Shown: positions 1-10,535, counted from the stretch's first letter. The stretch is 64,000 bases of DNA from Scalesia atractyloides (GCA_947069175.1 CAMTDV010000013.1:53450610-53514609); one strand, 5' to 3'. Numbers and translations are program-made. The notes: a model not told the origin generated them from the letters alone.

Positions 1-59
1 TTTGGCGCAACTTTTCTCACCATCCACCTTTAGCCACTGTGGTCTTTGCTGATTTTATC

Positions 60-175
60 TTTGTTTGTTTGTGTTCGTGAACGGTTTGTGAACACGTTCG
101 CTCCTTAATGAACGAACATTAATTCTCATCCGATAAGTATTCATTAACTGTTCGTGAACACATTATATCATTTGC
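60..175. repeat. Remnant of a 'GTTCGTGAAC' MITE-like repeat
   Basis: The stretch is rich in GTTCGTGAAC, GAACACGTTCG and AATGAACGAACA motifs. The same vocabulary fills the insertion at 27176-27655, so the two belong to one dispersed family. Only part of the element is present and no target duplication is visible. The assignment rests on shared motifs only. Confidence 0.4.
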
Positions 176-590
176 AAACAAACACGGACAAGACCCATAG
201 ATCGCTGGTAACCACAAAAACAATTATGAGCATAAGCTTGTGTGAACAGACTTTCCGTTGAATTCACGAAAAAAGCTCCGTTGAATTCATGAAAAGCGCA
301 TACAGATTCACATCTCTCAACCTCCGCCAGCAGCGATTTAACGTCTCTACTGTTCAAAATCGATCCTACTAAAGCTGTTATGATAAGAGTTAACAGGAGA
401 CAAATAGTATGGTTTGTTTTACAGAAAAATATATAACACCTTCTGGTTTGAATCATGGAGCAAAACAGAGAAATTTGGTGGGAGATGCCTTGGTTGTTAC
501 ACTTTTTCATAATAAATTTTGGCGGGTGTTTTGAGATTGATTTATTATATATTTTGAAAATATGAAGTGAAATACTAAAAATTAAAAGTT

Positions 591-664
591 TGGCCCATGC
601 AGGTCTCGAACCTGCGACCTTCGCGTTATTAGCACGACGCTCTAACCAGCTGAGCTAATAGGCC
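591..664 (-). tRNA. tRNA-Ile (anticodon AAU)
   Basis: The reverse strand folds as a standard 74-nt tRNA without an intron. The acceptor arm GGCCTAT pairs with ATGGGCC (one G-T wobble) and is followed by discriminator A. The D arm has GCTC/GAGC. The anticodon stem TCGTG/CGCGA encloses loop CTAATAA with anticodon AAT, and the T arm is GCAGG-TTCGAGA-CCTGC. Box A (TTAGCTCAGCTGG) and box B (GGTTCGAGACC) promoters are intact. It should read AUU and, after A34-to-inosine editing, AUC. CCA is not encoded, as is normal for nuclear tRNAs. The acceptor wobble is the only blemish. Confidence 0.95.
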
Positions 665-1500
665 GATGGCGTTGATTTGTTCTGGAAAATGTTAATGTAT
701 CTTCTGTATATGTGAACATAAAAGAACTCTATACGGCTATACGAATAAATTATGTATATGATGATTTGGTAATTTTTTATTTTTGCATATAATAAAAATA
801 AACGTGTTTTTGTTTGTTTGTTAATAAGAATGTACATGATTACAGACTAATGACAGGTAGACAAGCAACAAGCTACGCCACTATCCCCTTCTGAATTGCA
901 AACCCTACCCTGCTAAACACAAAAGTCTGCCCCTTAATATTATCATCTGCTGAACCCGTTTGAGAAACTGCACCGCGTCAGAGACGAGAGTGCTAAAGGT
1001 ATCAAAAGTGAACTTAGTTGGTAAGAAGCCTGGCGGAAAAACAACTACCTATAAAATAATAATAACTACTAGTTGTAAAATTATAAAAAAAATAAATTAT
1101 ATAAAAAATTAACTTTAACTATAACCTATATAAGTTATCTAAATGATAAACACGTAAATTCGAGCTTGAAAAGCTACCTACGTGTTAAGCATGAGCTTTA
1201 GAAACAAAGCTCGAATTGAGCTGAGCATGAACTTGAGCTTTTTTTATAGTTAAGTGAACTCGAGCTTAAGCCTAGTCAAACTTAGACTCGCTCGACTTAT
1301 TTACACCCCTGATATATCCATCCATATTCTTTTTGTTAAATAAAAAGACATAAACAAAAAGGTAAGCCATGCAAGAAAAAATAAGACATGGGTTCCAAGT
1401 TTTTTCTAAAAACAAATTTATGCTTTTTGGTTAAAAGTTAAACTTTTTTATATAAAAAAAACAATAAAGAATATTTGGTTTTTTTTATTTAGTATTTACA
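665..1500. other. Intergenic, AT-rich, with a GAGCTTGAG-type repeat
   Basis: No convincing gene. On the minus strand, about 860-1040 reads as a short open stretch with faint pentatricopeptide-repeat-like spacing (PTKFTFDTFS), too weak to call. At 1150-1310 there are repeated GAGCTTGAA/CTCGAGCTT words ending in TTTACACCCCTGA, a style common to hAT-like MITEs in this window (compare 17040-17470). The rest is A/T-rich. Confidence 0.4.
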
Positions 1501-1502
1501 CC

Positions 1503-1785
1503 TATTGAGAGGTTCATTGGGGAACACTAAAAAATGGTGAACCGAAGAACACTCTTAAAATTCAACTTAACATGTTAAAATCAATTTTTTTTCAAAATAG
1601 CCTTTTTAACTGTTTTTTAAACATTTCTTTATGTTTTAAGTTTTTGATTTTATTAAAAATACTTCTACATTATTATAAGGAAAAGCGTCAAAAAAATTTT
1701 TAAAAAAATGATTTTTAACATATTAAGTTGAATTTTAAAGTGTTCCCCACGTTCTTAGTGTCCCAGATGAACATCACACTACCCT
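1503..1785. mobile_element. Foldback MITE (~280 bp)
   Basis: The two ends form terminal inverted repeats of about 90 bp. The left arm contains GGTTCATTGGGGAACACTAA followed by AATTCAACTTAACATGTT. The right arm, read on the minus strand, contains TGTTCATCTGGGACACTAAG and AATTCAACTTAATATGTT. The centre is T-rich and non-coding. The same terminal motif (GGTTCAATGGGGAACACTAA) opens the element in intron 4 of the E1 gene at 25561, so this is a family. The exact boundaries and target duplication were not resolved. Confidence 0.7.
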
Positions 1786-1807
1786 TATTAATAGAAAAAC
1801 TAATGGT

Positions 1808-2175
1808 GGGGGTTACATATTCCCCCTACTAAGCTGGCTTATTACGTATTTCCCCAAACAAACAAAAAAAAACAAATACATATTTCCCCTCCCTAATCTA
1901 TATATATTACACATTTCTCTTTTTCATTAAAATTACTCTTAGAATGACATTTACCCTTAATGAACTATTAAATAAATATATACGTATTTCCCCTTTCTAG
2001 TATAATCAATCAATTACATCTTTCTTAAATCATTTTCCCAGTTCTTCTACTAGTTATTCTTGCTTAAGCTTTGGCATATGAATCTTGTGAGTGTATTTTA
2101 ATGAATATTGTCTTCTTGGGTGCACACCTTGCTTAAGCTTCCTAACCGCACTTCATATTTATCATCAAGAAGTAT
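1808..2175. repeat. Left arm of a long inverted duplication
   Basis: Reverse-complementing this segment gives a close match to 2560-2667 continued at 7212-7445; the right arm is interrupted by the LTR element at 2673-7206. The best-conserved part is GGTGCACACCTTGCTTAAGC next to GGCATATGAATCTTGTGA. The arm ends at the inner side with codons matching the LRR fragment (TLLKLPNRTSYLS against TLLKLSNQSSYLS). The outer part is AT-rich and more diverged. See the matching finding. Confidence 0.75.
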
Positions 2176-2238
2176 ACTGCTAGCTTTAACATCTCTTCTG
2201 TTTACGAAAAACAAAAAAAAAGAAAAAGAATTTATAAA

Positions 2239-2660
2239 CTAGCCTATCACTAAAAGAAATATAAATATGGGATCTTTAGAATACATGTGAACAAGGGGTG
2301 GAAAAGATTCTTTCACGTTCCTTTGACTCCACAAACTTCGAAAGCAATTTTCATCAAAAGTTCCAACATCGTGTGCATAATTCAGCATCTTCCCTTGAAA
2401 GTTTTTGTAAGATAGATCCACAGAACTAACCCTTCTAAGTACGGATGTAACGACCCCATAAAACATATTATGTGAGAGATTAAACACACCCATGATGACA
2501 TTAGCATCCAAACTATTATCCGATATAGATCCCATAAAATAATTATCAGATGCATCAAGAAAACTCAAATATGAACTTTGGTTAGAAAGCTTAAGCAAGG
2601 TGTGCACCCAAGAAGGCAATATTCATTCAAATACGTTCACAAGATTCATATGCCAAGCTT
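2239..2660 (-). pseudogene. Leucine-rich-repeat receptor fragment
   Basis: The minus strand encodes about 130 residues with plant extracellular LRR spacing: FLDASDNYFMGSISD, FNLSHNMFYGVV and SSVDLSYKNFQGKM, fitting LxLSxNxFxGxI. It looks like the last repeats of the ectodomain of an LRR receptor-like kinase or protein. There is no signal peptide, transmembrane helix or kinase. An in-frame stop lies just upstream (about 2622, NVFE-stop-ILPSWV), so it is a broken fragment. It sits in the loop and right arm of the inverted duplication. The closest functional gene cannot be named from sequence alone. Confidence 0.65.
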
Positions 2661-2667
2661 GAGCAAG
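2560..2667. repeat. Right arm of the inverted duplication, inner part
   Basis: This is the mirror copy of about 2059-2175. It ends in AGTAA, the target duplicated by the LTR element inserted at 2673. The arm resumes on the other side of the element at 7212. Confidence 0.75.
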
Positions 2668-2672
2668 AGTAA

Positions 2673-3068
2673 TGAAAGTCTTGGAACCGGCGGATTAGAT
2701 GGAAGTTTGGGTAGAATAGAACTAACTCGGTAGAATGTTATTAAGAACAGAGTAGAAGTGAAAGTCGAATAATTCCATTCATACCAAAATAGTATACATC
2801 TTTACAACTAACGAACACAACACACTATATATACTTGAATTTTGTGCGAATGTGTTAGTCCGTGCGAAGGTAATTACCTTCGTATGAAGGTGTTACCTCT
2901 GCATGAGGGTGTTACCTTCGTACGAGGCTACATTTGTATGAGATTTCATCCATATGAACCTCTCTTGTCTTATCCAAAGCCATGTATTCGTGTCTAATCT
3001 ATACAATATTCAACACACTCTATCTAGCCTATTTGTACAGTAGCGAACCTACAATATATGCATCAACA
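2673..3068 (-). repeat. 3' LTR of the 2673-7206 element
   Basis: TG...CA ends on the minus strand. It contains a run of ACCTTCGTACGAG-like words (2870-2960) that recur in the right LTR (7010-7090) and inside the element (4484-4590). Confidence 0.88.
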
Positions 3069-4814
3069 ATTTCCTCCCTGGTCGTCATTGTCGAATCTTG
3101 ATCTTGAAATATAAGAGCTGTGTTTGAATATTCTTCAACTTCAATCAGGCATCTTGATATCTTCAATTGATTCCCCCTTGATTGATGATTCGGGCTTGCC
3201 GTATCTTCATTATGCACAAATTCCTCCTGTAATTAATCTTTAGGTCTTTGTTTGCACGATTCCCGACCTACTCTGATTTGCTTAACGATAATCTTCACGA
3301 ATAATCACCAACTCGAAACTAATCAATGCAACTTCTCTGTTTCGACTTAAAGCACATCAGTGTTTGGTTTTTTATTTGACACCTAAGCACGTGAACTGGA
3401 ATTCTTAATTTTCAAAAACCCCACCGGCAGTTGATAGAAACTTCGAATTACCACACCGATAAACTTCAACTGAATGAATACCGTGAAAATCTAAAATCTC
3501 GTTTTCCATAATCACCTTTACGCACACTCCAGAATGATTGATCAGCAAAACGGGAATCTCCTCAATCAGCAAATCTTTATCGGATAACAAATCATCTGAT
3601 AACACATTTAGATCTTAGAAATATTTTTCCACGATCTGAATCACATTATTCATCTTCAATCACAATAACAGATATATAGTCTTCTCATTAGTCCCGGTAG
3701 GAACTTAATCAACAAACATCATCACTTCCCGACGGTTAGTCCGAAAAACAATTACTTTACTAGAAAATTAAACATTCTGAAACTTTTAGACTATCATTGA
3801 GCATTCGTGTATCTAATATCTTGAATACACTCTAATATATTTTAAGTATCGACAATAATCCTGCTAACCGGCTTGACGAAGACACGGGACTCAAACCCTA
3901 GACATCAATCTGATATTGATCGGAAAAATCTGAAATTCCTGTGATCATGAACTAACAAATCCAGATCAAATGCATCCCCGGACAATCTGAATTCGAAACC
4001 ACCCGAATACCGTTGCACGTCACGAATTTCATAAATGCCGAAATTTCAATATATTCTATGAAATTTTATTCCCTCTCAATTTTGCAAATTCTAACCTCTC
4101 TAAAATTATCACTAAATTTCCCCCTCAATTTTGGCAAATTCAATCATCTTTATTCTCTGAAAAACTTTACTATGTGGAAAATGTGTCACTTTGGTTCACA
4201 AAAGTCTGTTTTTCATTAATGCGGATTTTCCTTTAAGGTCCATTAATAGTCACAATACCAGATGATAAACAGTCTGCCTAGGTATCAATGACTACCCTAT
4301 TATCGTCAACACTCTGTGATTGTGTCATCAAATCTGTTCTCTGAAGCCCTCGACGGTGTCCCCAAACAGCCATATTTGTCAATAAATCTCGAAAAAATTT
4401 TCAATCACCAAATTTCTTCCCGACACCGTCTCGTCGCGACAATAAAAAAATGCCTTTCTTTAGTCATTTTGGGTACCTTCGTGCGACGGTAATTTACCTT
4501 CGTATGGAGGTAGTACATTCGTGCGAATGTGGGTACCTTCGTGCGGATGTAGTATCTTTGTACGAACGTAGTTCCTCCGTGCGAACAGTTCTGATTCAAT
4601 TTTTCGATCCAAAATCTTTATTTTTTCGAATTTCATGATCATTCTTTCACAGAATTGGTCGAAATTCATTTTAAACAATCCTATGGTTTCAAGTTTAATT
4701 TTTGTTCATGGTTTGTCCGTATATTTGATAATTTACATCTAAAACCCCGGAATATCCATATTCATGAGCGTATGTGATTCAATTAACTGTTAGATCGATT
4801 GAATTGGTACCGTA
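3069..4814 (-). other. Internal region of the non-autonomous element
   Basis: No domain of gag, protease, integrase, reverse transcriptase or RNase H is recognisable; the ORFs here are short and scattered. At 4484-4590 there is a cluster of about six ACCTTCGTGCGAA/TTCGTATGGAGGT units, the same motif found in the LTRs. Confidence 0.6.
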
Positions 4815-4826
4815 GCTCTGATACCA
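4815..4826 (-). other. Primer-binding site (initiator tRNA-Met type)
   Basis: The minus strand reads TGGTATCAGAGC, the usual copia PBS complementary to the 3' end of initiator tRNA-Met. It is separated from the LTR end by 2 nt. Confidence 0.85.
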
Positions 4827-4921
4827 CTTGAAAGTCCAGGAACCCGCGGCATTAGATGAAAGTTTGGGAAGAACAAAACTAATTCGGTATAACGTTATTA
4901 ACAACAGAGTAGAAGCGGAAG

Positions 4922-6842
4922 TGTGACACCCCAAAAATCTATAAATATGTAAACATAAAAAAATTGTTTAAAAGGTAACTAAAATCTAAAATCCTAGTTA
5001 AGATATAAGTGAAGCTTTGACTTATAGGATATGTTTGGCCATAATATATAAACATCAAAACTAGAGGGGTCAATATTGGAATGAATAGTAGATTGAAAAT
5101 ATAAAAACAAATTAAAACACACACACACACACACCTGTGTGTGTGTCGCCTGGTCTTAAGAGGAGAAAAGGAAAAACCCAATTCTTCAAAAAATTCAAGA
5201 ATTGAAAGAAGAATTAAAGATCAAATTGATGCATGAACACCAAATCATCATCATCTAACAATTCTTAACATAAGGTAAGTCGAATTTTATGATTTGATAA
5301 TCATTCATAAAGTAGGTTGTAATGAATCCATAAAATTTTATGGAATCAGGCATGGATATTGGTTAGATTCTTTATGTAGAAGATAAAATATACTTGAATT
5401 TGACTATCTTGATAAATTGAAGTAAAACCCACTTGTACTAGTAGCATGATGAAGTGTTATGATCATGTAGATGCAAAAGTAAGTGCAATGTTGATGTATG
5501 AATGTGTATGTACTAGAGAATTTGTTAAATGAATTTGATATAGAATGAAGGTTATGTGAGTTTAGTTGATTTGTTGAATCTTGATATGATTGGTAGATTA
5601 TGCATGAGAACACTAGTACATGATGCTTAAAGTGTTGTACGCATACCAAGTGTTCGACAAAATGCCTAAGAGACGATTATTGTGGCTTGTTATGAATTGA
5701 AAGTTACTAGCTTGTAATTATGATGGAAATTGAGTTAGTTATGGGTTAAGTTGTAAAAGCGAGCTAAGAATAACATGGATTATGTAAAAGTGAACAAGTA
5801 ATCTAAGTATGAATGTATTATGTGTAGGATTAAAAGAAGAAGGAAAAAGCTCAGAGAAACGACTGAAAGCTCAAGAGCAAGGTACGTTACTCGTATGTTG
5901 TATTCTCATTTGTATATTATGTTTAGTTGTAACGAATAATCTAGCATCATTACGAAGGATATAGTTGTTTTTGTTTTGACTAGAGAATTGCCAAAAGAAT
6001 GGTTTCGCATTGACTCGTGTTGAATGGGTCAACCGGACAAGAAATAAGAAGGTAAAAGTATGGTTTCGCGTTGACGCGTGTTGAACGGGTCAACCAGACA
6101 AGAAATAAGAAAGTAAAAGAATGGTTTCGCGTTGACTCATGTTGAATGGGTCAACCGAACAAGAAATAAGAAAGTGAAAGAATGGTTTCGCGTTGACTCG
6201 TGTTGAGCGGGTCAACCGGACAAGAAATAAGAAAGTGGAAGAATGGCTTCGCGTTGACGCGTGTTGAACGGGTCAACCGAGTAAGAACAAGGATGTAAAA
6301 GTATGAATTTGTGTTGCTTCGTATTGAGAGATCAACCGAATAAGAATGTGAAAGTTAAATGACGATTTAGTGAAGAGGTAATATAATTGAGTCTACAAGT
6401 TCATGTCGTTCATGTCAATGAAAGACTTTGATAAAAGTCAAAGAATGTGATAATCGATTAACTATTGAAATTGTTATAAATTATTACATGAAATGTTATG
6501 AACTCTTGTAATGTTTAGGTAAAACTTCCACTTGACGATGCGCCTCGCTTGGAACGAACATACTTTTTGCCCTCTTTACGCTTCCGGATAAGATAATGAC
6601 AAACGGGTCAAAATACATTTGATTTTGTAAATGATGAATTTTGCTTCCAAATTTACTTTTGTAAGAAGATGAATTAACTTTAGTACTTAGTAGTTTGAAT
6701 TCATGTAGTCGAAATATTTTGTGATTGCGTTTGTCGTATTAAAACTAAAGGGTATAATGTGAATTTTATGCTATGACTTTAAAAAGAAAGGGGGGGTTCG
6801 AAATTTATAGCTTTCTATCGTAAAAATAGGTTGGGCGTTACA
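4922..6842 (-). mobile_element. Solo LTR, gypsy-type ends (1.92 kb)
   Basis: The segment starts TGTGACACCCC and ends GGGCGTTACA on the plus strand. On the minus strand it runs from TGTAACGCCC to GGGGTGTCACA, the terminal style of many plant Ty3-gypsy LTRs. A 5-bp duplication GGAAG flanks it at 4917-4921 and 6843-6847. Joining the flanks restores continuity of the host LTR, as judged from the other LTR copy (GTAGAAGTGAAAGTCGAAT). No coding domain, PBS or second LTR is present, so it is a solo LTR left by recombination. It contains a (CA)n/(TG)n stretch at 5117-5148 and a 60-bp tandem array at 5997-6350. Confidence 0.85.
5997..6350. repeat. Tandem array, ~60 bp x 6, inside the solo LTR
   Basis: Units start near 5997, 6057, 6118, 6179, 6240 and 6300 with GAATGGTTTCGCGTTGACTC and continue through GTGTTGAATGGGTCAACCGG and an A/G-rich linker. 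The sixth copy is diverged. Each unit contains GTTGAC...GTCAAC, an inverted pair around the TTGAC core. Unit-to-unit differences are a few bases for the first five copies. Confidence 0.9.
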
Positions 6843-7211
6843 GGAAGTCGAATGATTCAACTCATTAAAGAGTATATCTTAACAAGCTGGAGAAATTAGA
6901 AATTTCTCCACTATTTCCCCTATGGGAACTCCAAAACTTATCAACTAACGAACACAACACACTATATATACTTGAAATTTGTGCGAATGTGTTAGTCCGT
7001 GCGAAGGCAATTACCTTCGTACGAGGGTATGACCTCCGCACGAGGGTGTTATCTTCATACGAGGCTACATCCGTACGAGATTTCATCTGTACGAACCTCT
7101 CTTGTCTTATCCAAAGTCATGTGTTCGTATCTAATCTATACAATATTCAACACACGCTCTATCTAGCCTATCGTATAGTGGCAGGCATACAAAATATGCA
7201 TCAACAAGTAA

Positions 7212-7445
7212 CAAGTAGAAGAATTGGGTAAACATATAATTCATTTATAATATTAGAATGGTAAAATATATAAAAGCTCATTTAGTAGTTTATTAAGAGT
7301 AAAATAGTTATTCAAATAATGAAAAGAATAAATATGTAATATACATGAATTAACGAGGGGAAGGAAAGTAAGAAAGGAAAGTATGCAACTTTTTGTTTTT
7401 GAATAAATATGTAGTAAGAAAGTTTAGAAGGAGGAAATATATTAA
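7212..7445. repeat. Right arm of the inverted duplication, outer part
   Basis: It continues the arm interrupted at 2667. CAAGTAGAAGAATTGGGTAA corresponds to the complement of the left arm near 2030-2055, and AAATATGTAGTAAGAAAG corresponds to the complement of 1835-1855. Similarity is clear in blocks and weak between them. Confidence 0.65.
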
Positions 7446-7636
7446 AAAAATTATAAAATAAAGATATATCTCCACTCAAGTGATCAACCGGAAGCTCCAA
7501 AAAGTATACATAGTTGACGTACATTACACCTTTAAACAACACATCAACAACCCTGACACCACCAACGCTGTAACTCGCCGGAAAATAACAATTCAACTCC
7601 CACCCACGGCGGCACCACCGCAAAAATCCACCACCA

Positions 7637-10158
7637 ATGGCCAGCAGAGACTACCACACACGCGACACATCAAAACCTAAACGCGACTCCCACTCCCACT
7701 CTCACTCTCGCCGCATCGAATCTCCACCGCGCCACCGCGTCTCCGACGATCGGATCGCCGTCCACCACCATGACATCCAGACACTCCTCGTCGACAACCA
7801 GCGCCTCGCGGCCACACACGTGGCGCTGAAACAGGAGCTCGCCGTGGCGCTGCAGGACCTCCGGCATCTCTCCGCCGTTGCCGGAAAAGTGAAGGCGGAA
7901 CGGGCGGCGGAGGTGAGGGAGGTGTTCGAGAAGGCGGTGAAGATGGAGGCGGAGGTTAGGGTTGTGGATGAATTGAGAGGTGAGTTGGTGAAGGTTGCTG
8001 GAGATGTGAAGAAGTTAGGGTTTGAGAATAAGGAGTTTGGTGAGAAGGTTAGGGAGACTAATGGTGAGATTATGAAGGAGAGAGCTAAGCAGCAGGAGTT
8101 TGAGATGGTTAAAGGGGAGATTGAAGGGATGAAGCAGGAACTTCAGAAAGGAAGGTATGTTTATATGTTATAACCCTAATGTTTTCTTGTGTTTGTTAAT
8201 GAATAGTTTGTTGATATGTTAGAAAGTTGTAGAATGTAGTTTGTTGTAGAACCTTAGGTGAATTCATAGTTATTAAAGCGAGCGCCCAGGCGCAAATAAA
8301 GCCGCGGGCCCAACAAATCGCCCTGACTCGCGCCTTTAGTACGATAACTATTAAAGTGAGCGCCCAGGCGCAGATAAAGCCCCGGGCCCAACAAATCGCC
8401 AATAGTGCACCTCGCGTCTTTAGTAACTATGCTTCAGGTCATAGCTATTAAAGTGAGCGCCCAGGCGCAGATAAAGCCCCGGGCCCAACAAATCGCCCTG
8501 AGTGCGCCTCGCGCCTTTAATAACTATGGGTGAATTCCACATTGTTGAATTTGGTATTTAAACCAGCATTTTTTCACAGAAGATGATCTGTCATTGTGAT
8601 GTATAGGTGTATATCAGGACTAGTTTTTATAGCTCCAGTGAAACTTATCTATTTGTTTAAAAAAAATCTTGATCAAACTGTTTGAACAGCAATCAATTTA
8701 AGCTCTGTTATGTGTTTTAGAACCTCTTATGTACAACTAATATATCTATAGATAGGACCAAAATCCAATCTTTATAAAAATATCCTTAAGAATCTGCAAG
8801 AACTTTGTAATCTTTTATTACAAAAATGCTTGTGCGTCATTGGGATGTGAATATGTGATGTTGACCTGCCCTATATTTTACTTTACTCGTTACACAATCC
8901 AATTAACCTTCTTTAAAGTTGGTGTCAATTACTGACTTGAAAGTCAACCCATAAAATCACTTGCCTGATTGAATACAGGGCGGCTATTGAGTATGAAAAA
9001 AAGGTTTACGATTCTAACTTGGAACAAAACGAAGCAATGGAGAAAAGTAGGGTTTCTATGGCCCATGAAATCGAGAAGCTACAAGCGGATCTTGCGAATG
9101 CTCATAAGAAAGCAATGGCAGCCGCTGCTGCAGCTGCAACAAATACTCCAGGTACTTTACTAGCTTTTTGCCTATTAGTTTCCGTTACAACATATCCACA
9201 AGATTCCCCTAAATCGTATGGGTGTTCAACGTCTGGTTCGGCCGGTTTCGTTGAAAGTTCTGGGTCGAACCCGCTAACTTTGTTTTTGAAAAACGGCAAG
9301 CCAAACCGGGGTTGCTTGGATCGGCCAAACCGGTTCGTTTAGTAGGGTTCCACCTAACCACTACACTGCCCCTACCTTCGCATTAAGACTTAACGGCGTC
9401 AAAACGTACAGTAACTCGAATTTATACCGTTGAATGAAAACGGATTATATTTGATCTTACTTGTTTCGGAACAAAGTATACATCAAAACTTACATAAAAA
9501 TAAGCAAAAAACGTTTTATATTTGACCAGACTTGTTTCCTAAAAAAGATTACGTCGAAACGTGAATTTATACCGTTTACGACCTTACGTTGAAACGTAAA
9601 GCATGTGGGAAGATAATGTTTTTTTATACGTCGAAACGTAGATCAACTGAAAACGTACATAAAAATAAGCATGGAAACGTATTATATTTGACCTGACTCA
9701 TTTATGAAAAAATATACGTAGAAACGTGAATTTGTAATGACACCTTCCTAAAAATAAGCACGTGAGAAAATAGTTTTTTTCTTTTAAGTTGAAGAATGAG
9801 AATACGGGGGGTAAACTTGAAATGTTAGAAACTCAAGGGGATAAAAATGGAATTTTAGAAGACTTTTAGAAGATGTAGGGATGTAAATGTCATTTTTTGA
9901 AAGTGTAAGAACATTTTTTGTTGGTGACAATTTTTACGGTTGGTTTGGTTTACATTGCCGGTTCCAAGTTCCAAATCATGATCCGAACTGTATAAATCTC
10001 AAACCAGCCGATTTGCTTCGGTTTGAGCGATTCAGTGGTTTCAATGGTTTATGAACTCCCTTGCTAAATTGTCATTACTCTGAGGATGTTTAAATATATT
10101 CTAGACAAAGTACTTCTATTAATTCATATCCAAACAAAAAGTCACATTATTATTATTA

Positions 10159-10201
<43 letters not shown>

Positions 10202-10535
10202 TTATCTTGTTAAAATTTGAATAAAATGTTTTGAACCATTAACGGGATATACTGCAGGGTATGGGAACCATGATATGGGTTATGGTGCGAATGCTTATTC
10301 GGGCCCTTATGTTGGCCATCAGGTATGTGTTGACCCGTAACACTTTTCGTCTGCAATATTGAATGTTTATATATAGTACCATTCTTCCCAAATTCAGGTA
10401 CCAGGTGGAGTTAACCCGCAATACGTGTCTCAGGGTCCATATGATATGCAACATCATATGGTTACTCCTCATTATGCCCCTGGGCCTGTGCCACATGGTC
10501 CGTATGACATGCAACATCCTAACGCACACGGATGA
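7637..10535 (+). CDS. FLXL1: FLX-like coiled-coil protein (FLOWERING LOCUS C EXPRESSOR-like)
   Basis: Four exons (7637-8154, 8979-9151, 10258-10322, 10398-10535), all with GT-AG borders and phases that join cleanly, give 297 residues. The N-terminus is basic and His/Ser-rich (DSHSHSHSRRIE). Next come the family hallmark LLVDNQRLAATHVALKQEL (about 49-68) and a long coiled coil rich in E/K/L (about 50-225) that includes GRAAIEYEKK at the exon 1-2 junction. A short poly-Ala run follows. The C-terminal tail, rich in G, Y, P and H, contains two repeats of GPYDMQH. FLX-family proteins are nuclear scaffolds; Arabidopsis FLX works with FRIGIDA in FLC activation, while the roles of its paralogues are less clear. 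The hallmark matches FLX-like 1/2 better than FLX itself, so the paralogue number is tentative. The start is the first ATG of an uninterrupted frame. Confidence 0.9.
8265..8528. mobile_element. hAT-type MITE in FLX-like intron 1, internally repeated
   Basis: Termini are CATAGTTATTAAAG on the left and its complement CTTTAATAACTATG on the right. An 8-bp target duplication GGTGAATT flanks it at 8257-8264 and 8529-8536, as expected for hAT transposition. Inside, a unit of about 80-95 bp is present three times (starting about 8265, 8345 and 8440). Each carries GAGCGCCCAGGCGCA and CCCGGGCCCAACAAATCGCC, and is far more GC-rich than the intron. Confidence 0.85.
9152..10257. other. FLX-like intron 2 with repeats
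   Basis: This is a 1.1 kb intron with no gene. At 9400-9730 the phrase family ACGT-CGAAACGTGAATTTATACCG / GTATTATATTTGACC recurs about four times in diverged form, probably an old tandem or MITE. At about 10146-10203 there is a nearly pure (ATT)n microsatellite just before exon 3. Confidence 0.6.

Larger units (their letters stand above)
2673..7206 (-). mobile_element. Non-autonomous copia-like LTR retrotransposon
   Basis: Both LTRs begin TGTTGATGCAT and end CTTTCA on the minus strand. They lie at 2673-3068 (3' LTR, 396 bp) and 4829-7206 (5' LTR, about 450 bp once the nested insertion is removed). A perfect 5-bp target duplication AGTAA flanks the element at 2668-2672 and 7207-7211. A primer-binding site complementary to initiator tRNA-Met (TGGTATCAGAGC, minus strand, 4815-4826) lies 2 nt from the 5' LTR. 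A purine tract (GGGAGGAAAT) abuts the 3' LTR. The internal region 3069-4814 (about 1.75 kb) has no gag or pol that I can detect, so mobility would need proteins from a partner. Without the nested solo LTR the element is about 2.6 kb. Confidence 0.88.

Noticed and set aside
163..510. 115-codon minus-strand frame with a hydrophobic segment
   Set aside because: It overlaps the GTTCGTGAAC repeat, contains an internal short duplication (CCGTTGAATTCA...), and has no recognisable domain; likely chance.
860..1040. Possible pentatricopeptide-repeat fragment on the minus strand
   Set aside because: Only one short phrase (PTKFTFDTFS) fits; no second repeat in frame, so not called.
5997..6350. CRISPR-like array
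   Set aside because: Units are contiguous tandem repeats without unique spacers, in a plant LTR.
4922..6842. Mutator or other DNA transposon because of TGTGACACCC/GGGCGTTACA ends
   Set aside because: The inverted similarity covers only about 10 bp, the duplication is 5 bp and ends are TG...CA, all fitting an LTR.
9019..9342. 107-codon plus-strand frame as a separate gene
   Set aside because: Its first part is exon 2 of the FLX-like gene; the rest is read-through into intron 2.
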